NCBI GenBank assembly: GCA_027493405.1
Contig: JAOSKV010000001.1
Span: 1 to 64,000 of the forward strand
Source of the DNA: FEB-22 sp003105195
GTDB lineage: Bacteria > Pseudomonadota > Alphaproteobacteria > Rhizobiales > Xanthobacteraceae
Length of the DNA stretch: 64,000 bases
Reading direction: 5' to 3'
A program made the position numbers and the translations under genes. Shown piece by piece: positions 9,039 to 18,160 of the stretch; within the stretch, counting starts at the first letter, position 1, and each line of letters starts with the position of its first letter. The notes under the pieces were generated by a model. It did not search any database. It was not told the origin of the DNA and saw only the letters and a program-made list of their open reading frames with translations.

Positions 9039-9633
9039 ATGCCCCGACCCGCGGGACCGACGCGCAAGCGCATCCTCGACGCCGCCTACCGCCTGTTCCC
9101 GCAGCCGCGGCTTCCGGCCCGTCAGCATGGACGAGATCGCGGCGGCGGCGCGGCTCACCAAGCGCACGCTCTACCATCCCTTCCGCAGCAAGGACGACCT
9201 GCTGGCCGACGTGCTGCGCGCGCAGGACGAACTGGCCGTGCAGGCGTTCCGCACCTTCGGCGACAAACTGTCCGGCTCGGCCGAGGCGATCGTGGAGGGG
9301 CTGTTTCGCGACCTCGCGGTCTGGGCGGACCGGCCGCACTTCCTCGGCTCCGGATTCACGCGGCTGGTCATCGAGCTCGCCGACATGCCGGGTCATCCGG
9401 CGCGCGCCATCGCGCGCCGCCACAAGGCGAAGCTCGAGAGCCTGCTCGCCGGCATGCTCGCCGACACCGGCGTCGCGCGCCCGCGCGATCTCGCCCGCGC
9501 GGTCTGGCTGCTCTCGGAAGGCGCGATCTCGCTGATCCTGGTGCACGGCGACCGCGGCTACGCGGCCGCCGCCGCGCAGGCCGCGATGACGCTCGTGCGG
9601 CATCACACGACGCCGACCGCGTATCGTCAGTAG
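9039..9633 (+). CDS. TetR/AcrR family transcriptional regulator (frameshifted)
   Basis: A one-component repressor with an N-terminal helix-turn-helix: KRILDAAYRLF, then FRPVSMDEIAAAARLTKRTLY and the usual FRSKDDLLADV. The C-terminal ligand domain runs to about residue 198. The frame breaks at 9096-9098, where CCC instead of CC after CGCCTGTT changes the expected RLFRSRGF; removing one C restores a normal gene, so this is probably a sequencing error. The divergent neighbour (mandelate-racemase-like enzyme) is the likely target, together with its own promoter. Confidence 0.82.
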
Positions 9634-9782
9634 CGGGATCACGCTCTGTGGAAGCGCGAGTCTCGGCAACGCGGCGGGCAGGGGCTTCCGCTGGTGTGGG
9701 TGGGGCGGGCCTTCCGCCCCATGACTCCCGCCGCGCCCGCGCCTATGGTGACGCATTCGTCCCCGGCGCCGGAGCCCGCCCA

Positions 9783-10127
9783 ATGCCCCGCTTCCTCGCG
9801 GTCTACACCATGCGGCCCGAAGACCTCGCCACCTTCCGCAGCCTGCCCGAAGCCGAGCAGAAATCGCGCGACGCCATCGGCCTGAAGCAATGGGTGGAGT
9901 GGGAAGCCGCGAATGCCGCGTCCTTCCCGGATCGCGGCGGCATGGTCGGCCGGACGAAGCGCGTGACCCGGGACGGGATCAGCGACGCACAGAACGCGTT
10001 CTGCGGCTATATCGTCGTCGAGGCCGAGAGCATCGAGGCCGCCGCGCACCTGTTCGAGAACCACCCGCATTTCACGATCTTCCCGGGCGACGGCGTCGAC
10101 ATCATGCCCTTCCTCACCGGCCCTTGA
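9783..10127 (+). CDS. YciI-like small protein
   Basis: A 114-residue protein beginning MPRFLAVYTMRPEDLATFR. It has the dimeric ferredoxin-like layout of YciI-related proteins, with a C-terminal FTIFPGDGVDIMPFL motif typical of the proteobacterial subgroup. No catalytic role is established. The ATG at 9783 was chosen because the translated upstream sequence loses similarity and is Arg-rich. Confidence 0.7.
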   Translation: MPRFLAVYTMRPEDLATFRSLPEAEQKSRDAIGLKQWVEWEAANAASFPDRGGMVGRTKRVTRDGISDAQNAFCGYIVVEAESIEAAAHLFENHPHFTIFPGDGVDIMPFLTGP

Positions 10128-10343
10128 CCTCGGGCTGAGTGCTCAGAACGACGCCACCAGCCCCTCGTTGATCTGGATGTCCTGCATGCCTTCGGCGCTC
10201 CGGCTCCGGACACGGGCGAGCCGTCATCGCAACGGCACGATCGCGTCGATCCTATCGTCCGCCGCCGCGAACGGCACGCGTCGTGCCGCGCCCGGGCAGG
10301 ACGCCGGCGGCCGTGGCGGCCGCCGATCGCCTGCCTCGTGCGA
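10128..10343. other. Intergenic region with a possible gene remnant
   Basis: Between two YciI-like genes. On the minus strand, about 10143-10200, a frame reads SAEGMQDIQINEGLVASF followed by a stop; it looks like the C-terminal end of a lost protein but has no start. The rest shows nothing recognisable. Confidence 0.25.
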
Positions 10344-10700
10344 TCAGGGGCCGGCCGGGGCGAAGGCGCGGACCTCGCAGGTGCCCTCCCATCCGGGGAA
10401 CAGGTCGAGATGGAGCTGCATGAACTCTTTGGCCGACGCGAGCGCCGCGTCCTTGCCGGGAAGCTCGAACACGGCGTAGCCGCCGATCACCTCCTTGGCC
10501 TCGATGAAGGGGCCGTCCGTGACGCCGATCTTGCCGGAATTGATCCGCACCTCGGCGCCGGCGGCGGGCGGCATCAGCCCGCCCATGTCGAGCAGGCGGC
10601 CGGCCTTGATCTCCCGCTCGGCGAGCTTGCCCATGGCCTCGATCAGCGCCGGCGGGGGCGGTGCGGCCTGCGCGGACCGGACCAGGAACAGGAATTTCAT
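10344..10700 (-). CDS. YciI/DGPF-type protein
   Basis: A 118-residue YCII-related (DGPF) domain protein. It starts MKFLFLVRS and has VTDGPFIEAKEVIGGYAVFEL, the DGPF-like signature of this family. Many homologues sit next to ECF sigma factors of the SigJ type, but none is seen here. A good AGAGGA ribosome site precedes the ATG. Function unknown. Confidence 0.82.
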   Translation of the reverse strand: MKFLFLVRSAQAAPPPPALIEAMGKLAEREIKAGRLLDMGGLMPPAAGAEVRINSGKIGVTDGPFIEAKEVIGGYAVFELPGKDAALASAKEFMQLHLDLFPGWEGTCEVRAFAPAGP

Positions 10701-10816
10701 CGGGGGACTCCTCTGGGGCGCGCCGCGACGCCATCGCCGCGAAACTGCGCGTCAATGAGACAGACGAACCAGGACGCGGCAAGCCGACAACTCCGCAGCG
10801 GTATTGATTTGGACCA

Positions 10817-11074
10817 ATGAAGATCTCTGTCAGCGAAGCCAAGGGCCAGCTCAGCGAGCTCGTCCGGCGGGCCGAGGCGGGGGACGAGGTCATCCTCACC
10901 CGCCACGGGCATCCGGCGGTCCGCCTCGTGCCGGTCGCGCGCCCGCTCGACCGCGCGCAAAGACGGGCCTTGCTCGAAGCCGCGCGGGCGGCCGGCGTCG
11001 CGAAGGCGAGGAAGGGGCCGCGCGCGGCACGCAGCCAGGATCATCTGTACGGCAAGGACGGCCTGCCGCGATGA
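10817..11074 (+). CDS. Phd/YefM-type antitoxin (VapB partner)
   Basis: An 85-residue antitoxin beginning MKISVSEAKGQLSELVRRAEAGDEV, the standard Phd/prevent-host-death N-terminal DNA-binding fold. A basic C-terminal segment (about 45-80) would wrap the toxin. The stop overlaps the start of the following PIN toxin by ATGA, the usual coupling of toxin-antitoxin pairs. Such antitoxins usually repress their own promoter together with the toxin. Confidence 0.9.
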   Translation: MKISVSEAKGQLSELVRRAEAGDEVILTRHGHPAVRLVPVARPLDRAQRRALLEAARAAGVAKARKGPRAARSQDHLYGKDGLPR

Positions 11075-11454
11075 TCGCGGTCGACACGTCCGCTTTGATG
11101 GTCATCGTGCTCGGGGAGCCCGAGGCGGATGCGTGCATCGCCGCGCTGGAAGCCGAGGACGAGGTCCTGATTTCCGCCGGGACGGTCGCCGAAGCATTGA
11201 TCGTGTCCAGGCAAAGGAACGTCGGCCAAAAGGTCGCCCGGCTGATCGATGGCCTCGGGTTCGAGGTCGTCAGCGTGACTCGCGGAGCCGCGCAACGGGT
11301 CGCCGACGCCTGCATGCGATGGGGCAAGGGCGCAAATCGCGCCACGCTGAATTTCGGCGATTGTTTCGCCTATGAGCTGGCCAAAGAGAATGGCTGCCGG
11401 CTGCTCTATGTCGGCGACGATTTCGCACGGACCGACATCGAGAGCGTTCTTTGA
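11071..11454 (+). CDS. VapC-family PIN-domain ribonuclease toxin
   Basis: A 127-residue PIN-domain toxin, which would cut RNA using Mg2+. The acidic residues are visible: Asp in MIAVDTSAL (residue 5), Glu in VAEALIVS (about 42), Asp in FGDCFAYELAK (about 97) and Asp in VGDDF (about 115). It overlaps its antitoxin by four bases (ATGA). The FitB/VapC layout is complete, so the pair may be functional. Confidence 0.92.
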   Translation: MIAVDTSALMVIVLGEPEADACIAALEAEDEVLISAGTVAEALIVSRQRNVGQKVARLIDGLGFEVVSVTRGAAQRVADACMRWGKGANRATLNFGDCFAYELAKENGCRLLYVGDDFARTDIESVL

Positions 11455-11639
11455 ACGTCGCTCCGTGAAGCCCATTGCGACGCTGCTCGCGGCCTTCACG
11501 ATGGAATGCGGAGTCATCATGGCGGCGCCCACCGTGTGCGGGCGCGCCCGCCCTGAGCGCCGAAACGAACAAGCCGGTGCCGGCGGTCCCCCGGACCGGG
11601 TAGACTTCGGTGACCCGGGGCAGGGCGCAAGGCAGAACC

Positions 11640-12536
11640 ATGGGATTCGGCGTCTTCGTTCATCGGTCGGATTCGATCTACGACGACAGCCCGGCCGAGC
11701 GCTATCAGTTCCCGCGGCAGTATCTGCAGCGCGCGCAGGCCTGCGTCGGCGACTGGATCGTCTATTACGAGCCGCGCAAGGTCGCCGCCACGCGCGGATA
11801 TTTTGCCGTGGCCACGGTCCAGGAGATCATTCCCGATCCGAAGATCGCGGGCATGTTCGTCGCCCGGATCGCGCCGGGGAGCTACCTCGATTTCGCCAAC
11901 CCGGTCCCGTTCGCCGGTGCGGCCGGACCCGTGGAGCGTGGCGTTCTCAACGAGGAAGGGCGGATCTCGGGTCGCGCGCAGGCGGCCGTCCGGCCGCTCT
12001 CGGCGGAAGATTTCCACCGCATCGTCAGCCTCGGGCTCGCGGATGTGCCGGTCCTGCCTCGGCGCGACCAGCCGGCGGTGCCGCCCGGCATGAGCGAGGA
12101 GCAGGCCCCGTTCGCTTTCGCGCAGGAGCGCGATCGCGCGACCTTCACGGTGTCGCGGATCGTGCGCGACCGCATCTTCCGCCGCGTCGTGCTGCGCGCC
12201 TACGACCAGCGCTGCGCGATGACCGGGCTGAGGCTCATCAATGGGGGCGGCCGGGCGGAAGTCGCGGCGGCGCATGTCCGCCCCGTGGAGGCGGGCGGCC
12301 CCGACATCGTCACCAACGGCATTGCGCTGTGCGGGACCGCGCATTGGATGTTCGATCGCGGGCTGATCGGTCTCTCGGACGACCTGGAGATCCTGATCTC
12401 CCGGCAAGTGAACGATCCCGCCGCGGTGCGCGGCCTGATCAACCCCACCGGCCGTGCGTTCCCGCCGGGTCGGCTTTCGGACCGCCCGCACCCGCATTTC
12501 CTGGACTGGCATCGCACGCATTGCTTCAAGCAATAG
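11640..12536 (+). CDS. HNH endonuclease (putative restriction-type)
   Basis: A 298-residue protein. The N-terminal half (MGFGVFVHRSDSIYDD, WIVYYEPRK) forms an uncharacterised domain seen in putative restriction endonucleases. The C-terminal half has an HNH_2-type nuclease core (about 180-245): RRVVLRAYDQRCAMTGL, EVAAAHVRPVEAGGPD, NGIALCGTAHWMFD, supplying the His and Asn metal and catalytic residues. No methyltransferase partner lies nearby. It follows the VapC pair by 185 bp in the same direction. The role is inferred as DNA cleavage. Confidence 0.85.
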   Translation: MGFGVFVHRSDSIYDDSPAERYQFPRQYLQRAQACVGDWIVYYEPRKVAATRGYFAVATVQEIIPDPKIAGMFVARIAPGSYLDFANPVPFAGAAGPVERGVLNEEGRISGRAQAAVRPLSAEDFHRIVSLGLADVPVLPRRDQPAVPPGMSEEQAPFAFAQERDRATFTVSRIVRDRIFRRVVLRAYDQRCAMTGLRLINGGGRAEVAAAHVRPVEAGGPDIVTNGIALCGTAHWMFDRGLIGLSDDLEILISRQVNDPAAVRGLINPTGRAFPPGRLSDRPHPHFLDWHRTHCFKQ

Positions 12537-12598
12537 GGCAGGGCGCGCGACCGGACGGCGGGTTCATCCTCATTGCTTGAATTCTATATGCAAGAGTG

Positions 12599-13099
12599 AT
12601 GTTACGCTTCAGCATTCGCGATCTGCAGAAGATCTGGAGCGACGCCATCGGCGCCTTGCCGGTGCCGACGCCGAGCAAGGCGGGGCGACCGCACCGCGGG
12701 CGCAGCTCGGGCGTGCTGCTGGCGGCGGCAGGGCCGCCGCGCTCGTGACCACCGACGGCGTCGTCCACGAGACGCGGCGCCGCGTCGCGCTCGGCCTGAA
12801 GCGCCCCGAGCTCCTGCCCATCACCGACGCCCTGGTCGCCGAGATGACGATCGTTCCAGTGGCCGCGCTGGCGCCGTTCCTCGCCGACCGCGCGGCCGTC
12901 CTGCGCGACGCGGGTGCCGAGCCGCAACGGCTCGGACAGGGACGCGCCCGTGCCCGCGCTCGCCTGCTGCCTCGACGCCGGCGTCTGGAGCACCGAGCGC
13001 GATTTCGCGGGCACCGGCATTCCGGCCTGGTCGACGCCGAACCTCATGCGCGCGCGGGTGCACGGCGAGGGCGAAGGACCCGGCCGGTCTTCGCCGTGA
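12599..13099 (+). pseudogene. Degenerate PIN-domain toxin gene
   Basis: Fragments of a PIN_2-like toxin appear in different frames. The middle part reads ALVTTDGVVHETRRRVAL then LPITDALVAEMTIVPVAALA; the C-terminal part, in another frame, reads PVPALACCLDAGVWSTERDF then AGTGIPAWSTPNLM, which carries the typical D-x-W-S/T-x-D-R-D-F end of PIN toxins. The N-terminal Asp motif is not found in frame. At least two shifts (near 12730 and 12930) break it. It could be a real pseudogene or two consensus errors. No antitoxin is evident. Confidence 0.6.
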
Positions 13100-13123
13100 T
13101 CCCCTGGGCGGCCACGGGCGGCG

Positions 13124-13825
13124 TCAGCCGGCGTCCCGCGCCTGCGCGAGGGCTTGCGCCTCGACCAGGAGACCCTGGCGCTCGTATCGCTTGCGGGCGC
13201 GGCTGAAGCGCACGACGACGGCGTGCCGTGCGCTCTTCGCCTTGGCCTTGCGGGTCAGGCGCGTGTCTCCCGCCGGCAGGAATTCGAGATCGTCGAGCCC
13301 GACGCAGCGCATGCAGGCCGGCCCGTCCTTCTCCATCATCAACAGATCCCCCGTCCCGCCGCAGCGATGACACGTCCAATCCCGGGCGAGCGGCACGATG
13401 ACCACGAGCTCGGGCGGGCGGCTGGCCTTCTCGACGAGCGCCGCACGCTTTTTCTCGCTCAGCGCGGGCGAGACGAAGTGGGTGCGATAGTTCTTCTCCA
13501 CGCCGTCGCCGCCGCTCTTGCTGAATCGCAGGAGGGGCCGCGCCGGCGTGCGCGCGACATACACGGCCTCGCTCGGCTTCAGGCCCTTCTCGCGTGCCCA
13601 GGCGCGAAACAGCCTCATCGCCTCCGAGAGGCGCGACAGGTTGGTATTGACGCCCTGCTCCAGGTACGGAATGCGTCCCTGCCGCCAGGCGGCGAGCGTG
13701 CTCGGCGGCAGCCAGCCGATGCCGGTCAGCACATCGACGGGCGCCGCATAGCCGTTGCGCGCCAGCGCCGCCTCCGCCGCCTTTGCGACCCGCTCGCCGA
13801 GCGTCCTGCGGTTGTCGCGATGCAT
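13124..13825 (-). CDS. Zinc-ribbon protein resembling DUF2293-associated proteins
   Basis: A 233-residue protein. It contains a zinc ribbon WTCHRCGGTGDLLMMEKDGPACMRC (described by its CxxC pairs at about 151-154 and 172-175), followed by a basic region with RLTRKAKAKSARHAVVVRFS and RARKRYERQGLLVE. This last part matches the segment preceding the DUF2293 domain in other bacteria, but the DUF2293 domain itself is absent here; the protein stops soon after. Function unknown. It lies convergent to the degenerate PIN gene. Confidence 0.6.
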   Translation of the reverse strand: MHRDNRRTLGERVAKAAEAALARNGYAAPVDVLTGIGWLPPSTLAAWRQGRIPYLEQGVNTNLSRLSEAMRLFRAWAREKGLKPSEAVYVARTPARPLLRFSKSGGDGVEKNYRTHFVSPALSEKKRAALVEKASRPPELVVIVPLARDWTCHRCGGTGDLLMMEKDGPACMRCVGLDDLEFLPAGDTRLTRKAKAKSARHAVVVRFSRARKRYERQGLLVEAQALAQARDAG

Positions 13826-14040
13826 GCCGCGCCTCGTTGGACGAGCGATCGGCCACGCCCCGAAAGGGGCGACGGAAACCGCCTATCGATACCCGAATCG
13901 ATCGGGACATGGCAACCGCGGAAGCGCCTATCTCGCGAACCTCACCGGGCCGGCCTTCGCGCATATGATCGACGGATGGCGGACGCTCATCGACGAATGG
14001 CTTCGTACCCATCCGGCGGGCGTTGCTTGATCCGTGCCGG
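13826..14040. other. Intergenic region with an unexplained short frame
   Basis: A 215-bp gap. On the plus strand a frame ending at 14030 reads SAYLANLTGPAFAHMIDGWR then TLIDEWLRTHPAGVA; it has a protein-like composition but no recognised family and no clear start. No RNA gene or operator was seen. Confidence 0.25.
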
Positions 14041-15406
14041 TCAGCCGGCCGGCTCGGCCTCGAACCGGATCTCGACCTGCAGGCCGCTTGGGGCGAACTC
14101 CTGCCTGAGCCGCCCGCCGGGCACTTTCGCTGCCGCGTCGGCCAGCAGTCTCGTGCCGAGACCCGTGTGCGAGGGTGGCTCGACGGGTCGCGGCGAGGTC
14201 TCCGACCAGGTCAGGACCACCTCCCGTGCCGCCGTGGTCCAGCCGAAATCGATCCACCCCTCGGGGCCGGCAAGCGCGCCGTGCTTGATCGCGTTGGTGG
14301 CGAGCTCGTTCAGCGCCAGGGCCACCGGAACCACGGACGGCTCCTGCAGCAATACGGGCGGGCCCATCCGGATCCTGAGACGCTCGCAGGAGAAGGGCCG
14401 GAGCGCCCCGCGCACGATGTCCTCGAGCGGCACGGCGCCGCTGCTGGTCACGAGCAGGTCCTGCGCCCGCCCGAGCGCCTCCAGGCGTCTCAGCAGATCC
14501 TTCGAGAAGCCGGGCAGGTTCGCGGCCGACTTCGCGCTCTGCGCGACCATGCCCATGGTGACGGCGATCACGTTCCTGACCCGGTGGTGGAATTCGGCGC
14601 TGACCAGCCGAAGATGCTCCTCGGTCCGCAGGTGGTCGGAGAGATCCTGCATCGCCACCGCGAGCCGCTCGCCGTCGATCGCGACGGCCGAGTTGCGGTA
14701 GAGCCGGCGGACGCCGTCCTTCTCGATCTCGAGCTCCACCTCGTCGGGCGCGCTCTGCGCGAGCAGGCGAACGTAGCGCGGAACAGCGCAGGGTTCTCGC
14801 GGCTGCCCGGGACCACCTCGAGCAGGCGGAGGCCGACCAGCGTGCCTTGCTGCAGGCGCGCCTCCGCCGAAGGGTTCGCGTATTCCCAGGTGAAATCGCA
14901 GACCTGCCCGTCCGGTCGGCGCACGGCGCGCAGGATGCTGAAGCTGTCGGCCCGCAGCTGCTGCGAGGCGCGGAACGTCCGCTCGCTGTCGCGGAGCGAT
15001 GCCTGCGCGGCTTCGAGGGCGGTGATTTCCTGCACCGAGACGAGCAGATGCGTGACCGCGCCGGCGGCATCCGCAGGGGCCTGATCGATTCCAGCCAGAC
15101 GCGCCGGACACCGGGCGCCTTGGGGGTGACTCCGACCACGCGCATGTCCCGCGTGCTCCGGCCATTCGCGAGCACGGACCTGAACCGCGCCTCGACTTCG
15201 GCCAGCTCGGGAAGCAGCTCGCCGACGGTGCGTCCGATGTGGGCCGGGGAGGGGATTCCGTTGATCTCCGCCATCGCATCGTTGCAGGCGACGTAGCGAA
15301 GCTCCCGGTCGAGGACGATCATGGCGATCGGGGCGGTCTGGAAGACCGACTGGAAGTCGATCCCTTGCGCCCACGGCGCGATGGTCGTGAGCTCGGACGC
15401 GGTCAT
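14041..15406 (-). CDS. PAS-domain HWE-family sensor histidine kinase (frameshifted)
   Basis: A cytoplasmic sensor kinase of the HWE/HisKA_2 type, abundant in alphaproteobacteria. Order: first PAS domain from the start (FQSVFQTAPIAMIVLDRELR), a second PAS/PAC region (SFSILRAVRRPDGQVCDFTW), then the phosphoacceptor box VSAEFHHRVRNVI and the ATPase region with ALNELATNAIKHGAL and GLGTRLL. The start at 15406 has a strong GGAGGGAG site. The frame breaks twice, near 15085 and near 14775; all three pieces join without loss, so indel errors are likely. No transmembrane segment and no adjacent response regulator. Confidence 0.82.
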
Positions 15407-15609
15407 TGCTCCCTCCCGTGCCGTCCGGCTGCTGGCGATGACGGACAAAATCTACGCGCGCCCGCGGGGCACAACCTTGCGCTGAGTCAAAGGTCCTTCG
15501 GCCCATAGGACCGGGATCAGATGATGGCCGACGTCACGTCACGTCACGTCGGTCCGCAGGCTCATCCGGAGCGCGCCGTTCCGTCGCGGTTGCCGATCGA
15601 CCCTCACGA

Positions 15610-16005
15610 TCACTCGGTCGTCTTGCCGTCGAAGTGCTCTTCATGCGCCTCGGCATCGGCTTTGGTCGCATGCACGGTGCCATCGCGGTGCTCCGGCGGC
15701 CCGTAGAGCGTGTAGAGGCGCAGCGGCTGTTCGCCCGTGCACTTCACGTTGTGACGGGCCCCCGCGGGCACGATGAAGGCGTCATCCGCCGCCACCTTGG
15801 AGCAAGTGCCGTCGATCCACACCTCGCCCTTGCCCTGCTCGATGCGAAAGAACTGGTCGCGGTCGTCGTGGACTTCCTCGCCGATGTCGTCGCCGGGCTG
15901 GATCGACATCAGCACGAGCTGCAGATTCTTTCCCGTATAGAGCACGCGCCGGAAATCGCTGTTCTCCTCGGTGAGCTTCTCGATATCGTCCACAAAGCCA
16001 CGCAT
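15610..16005 (-). CDS. Cupin-domain protein
   Basis: A 131-residue single cupin. The metal-site motif 1 reads GEEVHDDRDQFFRIEQGKGE and motif 2 contains PAGARHNVKCTG. The C-terminal part DGTVHATKADAEAHEEHFDG is typical of a widespread small bacterial cupin group of unknown substrate. A clear AGGAG ribosome site precedes the ATG. The gap upstream of it (to the kinase) holds only a short ACGTC tandem (about 15532-15550). Confidence 0.85.
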   Translation of the reverse strand: MRGFVDDIEKLTEENSDFRRVLYTGKNLQLVLMSIQPGDDIGEEVHDDRDQFFRIEQGKGEVWIDGTCSKVAADDAFIVPAGARHNVKCTGEQPLRLYTLYGPPEHRDGTVHATKADAEAHEEHFDGKTTE

Positions 16006-16159
16006 GTCGATCTCCTGTCTGGTCTGCCTGTCGGCTATGACGATGGCATCGGGAGTGTACCGCAGCGCAGTCGCACGACGCTGCCGCTGTGAGCTTGCGG
16101 TCGCGCGCCCAGGCTACTGATAGTCAAAGGTCATGTGATTGCGATCTCTGGAAGCGCCA

Positions 16160-16173
16160 TTGACCTGAATCAA
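16160..16173 (+). promoter_or_regulatory. Candidate FNR/FixK-type site
   Basis: TTGACCTGAATCAA matches the TTGAY-N4-RTCAA consensus of FNR/FixK/DNR regulators. It lies about 58 bp upstream of the start of the secreted coiled-coil protein gene, suggesting oxygen- or redox-dependent control. Inference from consensus only. Confidence 0.45.
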
Positions 16174-16231
16174 TATCGGTTCCGCCATATTCACTAAGCA
16201 ATGCATAATCAATCATCGTGCATCGTCCGCA

Positions 16232-17737
16232 ATGTCGCGCCTCGTTTCCCTGGTCGCCTTGACGATCGTCCTGCTCGGGGCCGGTCCGGCCCTGCCGCAG
16301 GACACGAGCCCCGCCGCGCAGGCCTATGCCGAGACCGATGCCGGGTTCCGCGCGATCAAGGACAATGTCGCGACCGCCAGGGAACGTCTCGGCAATGTCG
16401 GCGAGCAGCTCGGGCGGATCGAGGACTATCTCGAGACGCACCCCGAGCTCGCGCCCGCCAAGCGGGCCGCGCTCATGCGCCAGCTCGGCGAGGCGCGCGG
16501 TACCCTGCAGACGTCCGGGCAGGTGCTGGACTCGTTCGGCGCCTACGCCGACAAGGTGACGCAGGCCGCCGACGCGGTGAACCAGGTGCGCGACCTCGCG
16601 ACCGCGATCCGCAGCGAGCGGCTGAGCGACCAGCTGCGCGCGCTCGGCGCCGCAATGGAGGGATACGGCGGCGACGTGCCGCTGATCGGGCCGGCGATCG
16701 AGGCCTATGGCCGGATCATGGCCGGCCTGGTCGACGCCACCGACAGGCTCGACGCGCAGATCGGCGAAACCTTCCGGCAGGAGCAGATCGGCAGCGCCGT
16801 CCACGGCGGCAAGGACGACCCGCGCTACAAGAAGCTGGTGGAGCAGTTCGGCAAGGAGTTTGCCGACCAGACGACCTACGCGCCGAGCACGCTGCGCGAG
16901 GTGTTCCGCCCGATCGACAAGCCGCTCGATACGGCGCTGATCTGGGACCCCGACGCCGGCGCGTGGTACCGCGTCGACGGCAACGTGCCGGTCGAGACCA
17001 TCTTCGGCGACGTCGTGGCCGCGCGCGGCAAGCGTCCCACCCCGGCGCAGCTCAGGCATCTCGCCGAGAACCACGCGCAGACGCAGGCGCGCCAGGCGGT
17101 GGCCGACGGTTTCGCCGGCTATCTGCGCGCGGCGGCGGACCCGGGAAGCCTCGGCCCGAGCAGCGGCGCGCTCATCCGCCTCGGCGAGGAGGGCGGCCGG
17201 GTGATGCTGGCCCTGCGCGATCCGGCGTTTCGCGCCAGGTTCACCTACGACGGCACGTTCCGCGCCTGGACCCTCGATGTGATCGACCGGATGCGCGCCG
17301 ACCTCGTCAAGCAGGGCCGCTCCGCGCAACGCTCCCTGCAGGACCTCGACGCGCTGCTCGAGCGCTACGAGATCGCGATGACGACGCCGGACAGCCTGCC
17401 GGAGATCGGCACCGTCCGCGTCGTCGCCTGGTTTCCGGAGAATCCGAAAGACAAGTTCCGCAGCACCTGGCGCTTCGACGGCAGCGCGGTCAGCATTACG
17501 GTGCACGGCGTCGGCCGCGCCCAGGGCACACGGACCGGCAACGTGGTCCATTCGACCGGGACCGCCAACGGCTGCACCTCCCGGGAGGTCGGCACCTTCC
17601 TGGCGAACGGCCGCACGACCTTCACCGGCACCTACACCTGCACGCACAAGCAGGGCACCACGACCAGCACCGGCTCGGGCGTCGGCCGCTGGGAGGTGAT
17701 CTCGGCCGAGCCGCCGGCCGGGCGGAAGCAGCCCTAG
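16232..17737 (+). CDS. Secreted coiled-coil protein of unknown function
   Basis: A 501-residue protein with a signal peptide (MSRLVSLVALTIVLLGAG, cleavage near ALPQD). Residues about 30-190 are rich in heptad-like helices (AYAETDAGFRAIKDNVATA, LSDQLRALGAAMEGYG), suggesting a coiled coil. The middle part is helical and charged, and the C-terminal part (about 405-490) is beta-rich with two Cys and a Thr/Gly-rich run (TSTGSGVGRWEV). No family was recognised. It stands alone, with a candidate FNR-type box upstream. Confidence 0.75.
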   Translation: MSRLVSLVALTIVLLGAGPALPQDTSPAAQAYAETDAGFRAIKDNVATARERLGNVGEQLGRIEDYLETHPELAPAKRAALMRQLGEARGTLQTSGQVLDSFGAYADKVTQAADAVNQVRDLATAIRSERLSDQLRALGAAMEGYGGDVPLIGPAIEAYGRIMAGLVDATDRLDAQIGETFRQEQIGSAVHGGKDDPRYKKLVEQFGKEFADQTTYAPSTLREVFRPIDKPLDTALIWDPDAGAWYRVDGNVPVETIFGDVVAARGKRPTPAQLRHLAENHAQTQARQAVADGFAGYLRAAADPGSLGPSSGALIRLGEEGGRVMLALRDPAFRARFTYDGTFRAWTLDVIDRMRADLVKQGRSAQRSLQDLDALLERYEIAMTTPDSLPEIGTVRVVAWFPENPKDKFRSTWRFDGSAVSITVHGVGRAQGTRTGNVVHSTGTANGCTSREVGTFLANGRTTFTGTYTCTHKQGTTTSTGSGVGRWEVISAEPPAGRKQP

Positions 17738-17806
17738 CCGCGGACGAAAGGCCACGCCCGGATTTCCGCGCCGGCGGCACAGCAGATCGTTCGCGAAGCC
17801 GGGCGT

Positions 17807-18045
17807 CTATGCGAGATGCGCCGTCACGGCATCCTCGTCCCACGCCAGTCCGACGCCCGGCACGTCCGGGATGTGCAGCATCCCGTCCTGCATCCGATAC
17901 GGCGCCTGCAGCACCGGGTCGGCCCAGTCCTGCCATTCGAGCCAGTGCGCGGTCTCGCTGACCCGCATGACGTGGGCGGCGACCTCCGGATAGAGATGCG
18001 TGGAGATCGGGATGCCGGCGGCGCCCGCGATCGCCGCGGCCGCGG
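17807..18045 (-). pseudogene. C-terminal fragment of an enolase-superfamily gene
   Basis: A minus-strand frame that reads AAIAGAAGIPISTHLYPEVA then ETAHWLEWQDWADPVL and GMLHIPDVPGVGLAWDED, ending in HLA and a stop. It matches the last ~80 residues of the gene at 7859-8953 with few changes. No upstream part exists: the similarity stops at about 18045. It is therefore a decayed duplicate or recombination scar, about 9 kb from the intact gene. Confidence 0.85.
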
Positions 18046-18160
18046 CCGCGATGACGCTGGTGCGCCACCACCTGGATGCGCGCGCGGCGTGACGCCGCTT
18101 CCGCCCGGCCGGCCCGGCCGTTAGGCTGGGCGCTGCGCAACATCACGCGTCGAACACCGC

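Noticed and set aside
10804..10817. TTGATTTGGACCAA as an FNR box before the antitoxin gene
   Set aside because: The second half is ACCAA rather than ATCAA and it overlaps the start codon.
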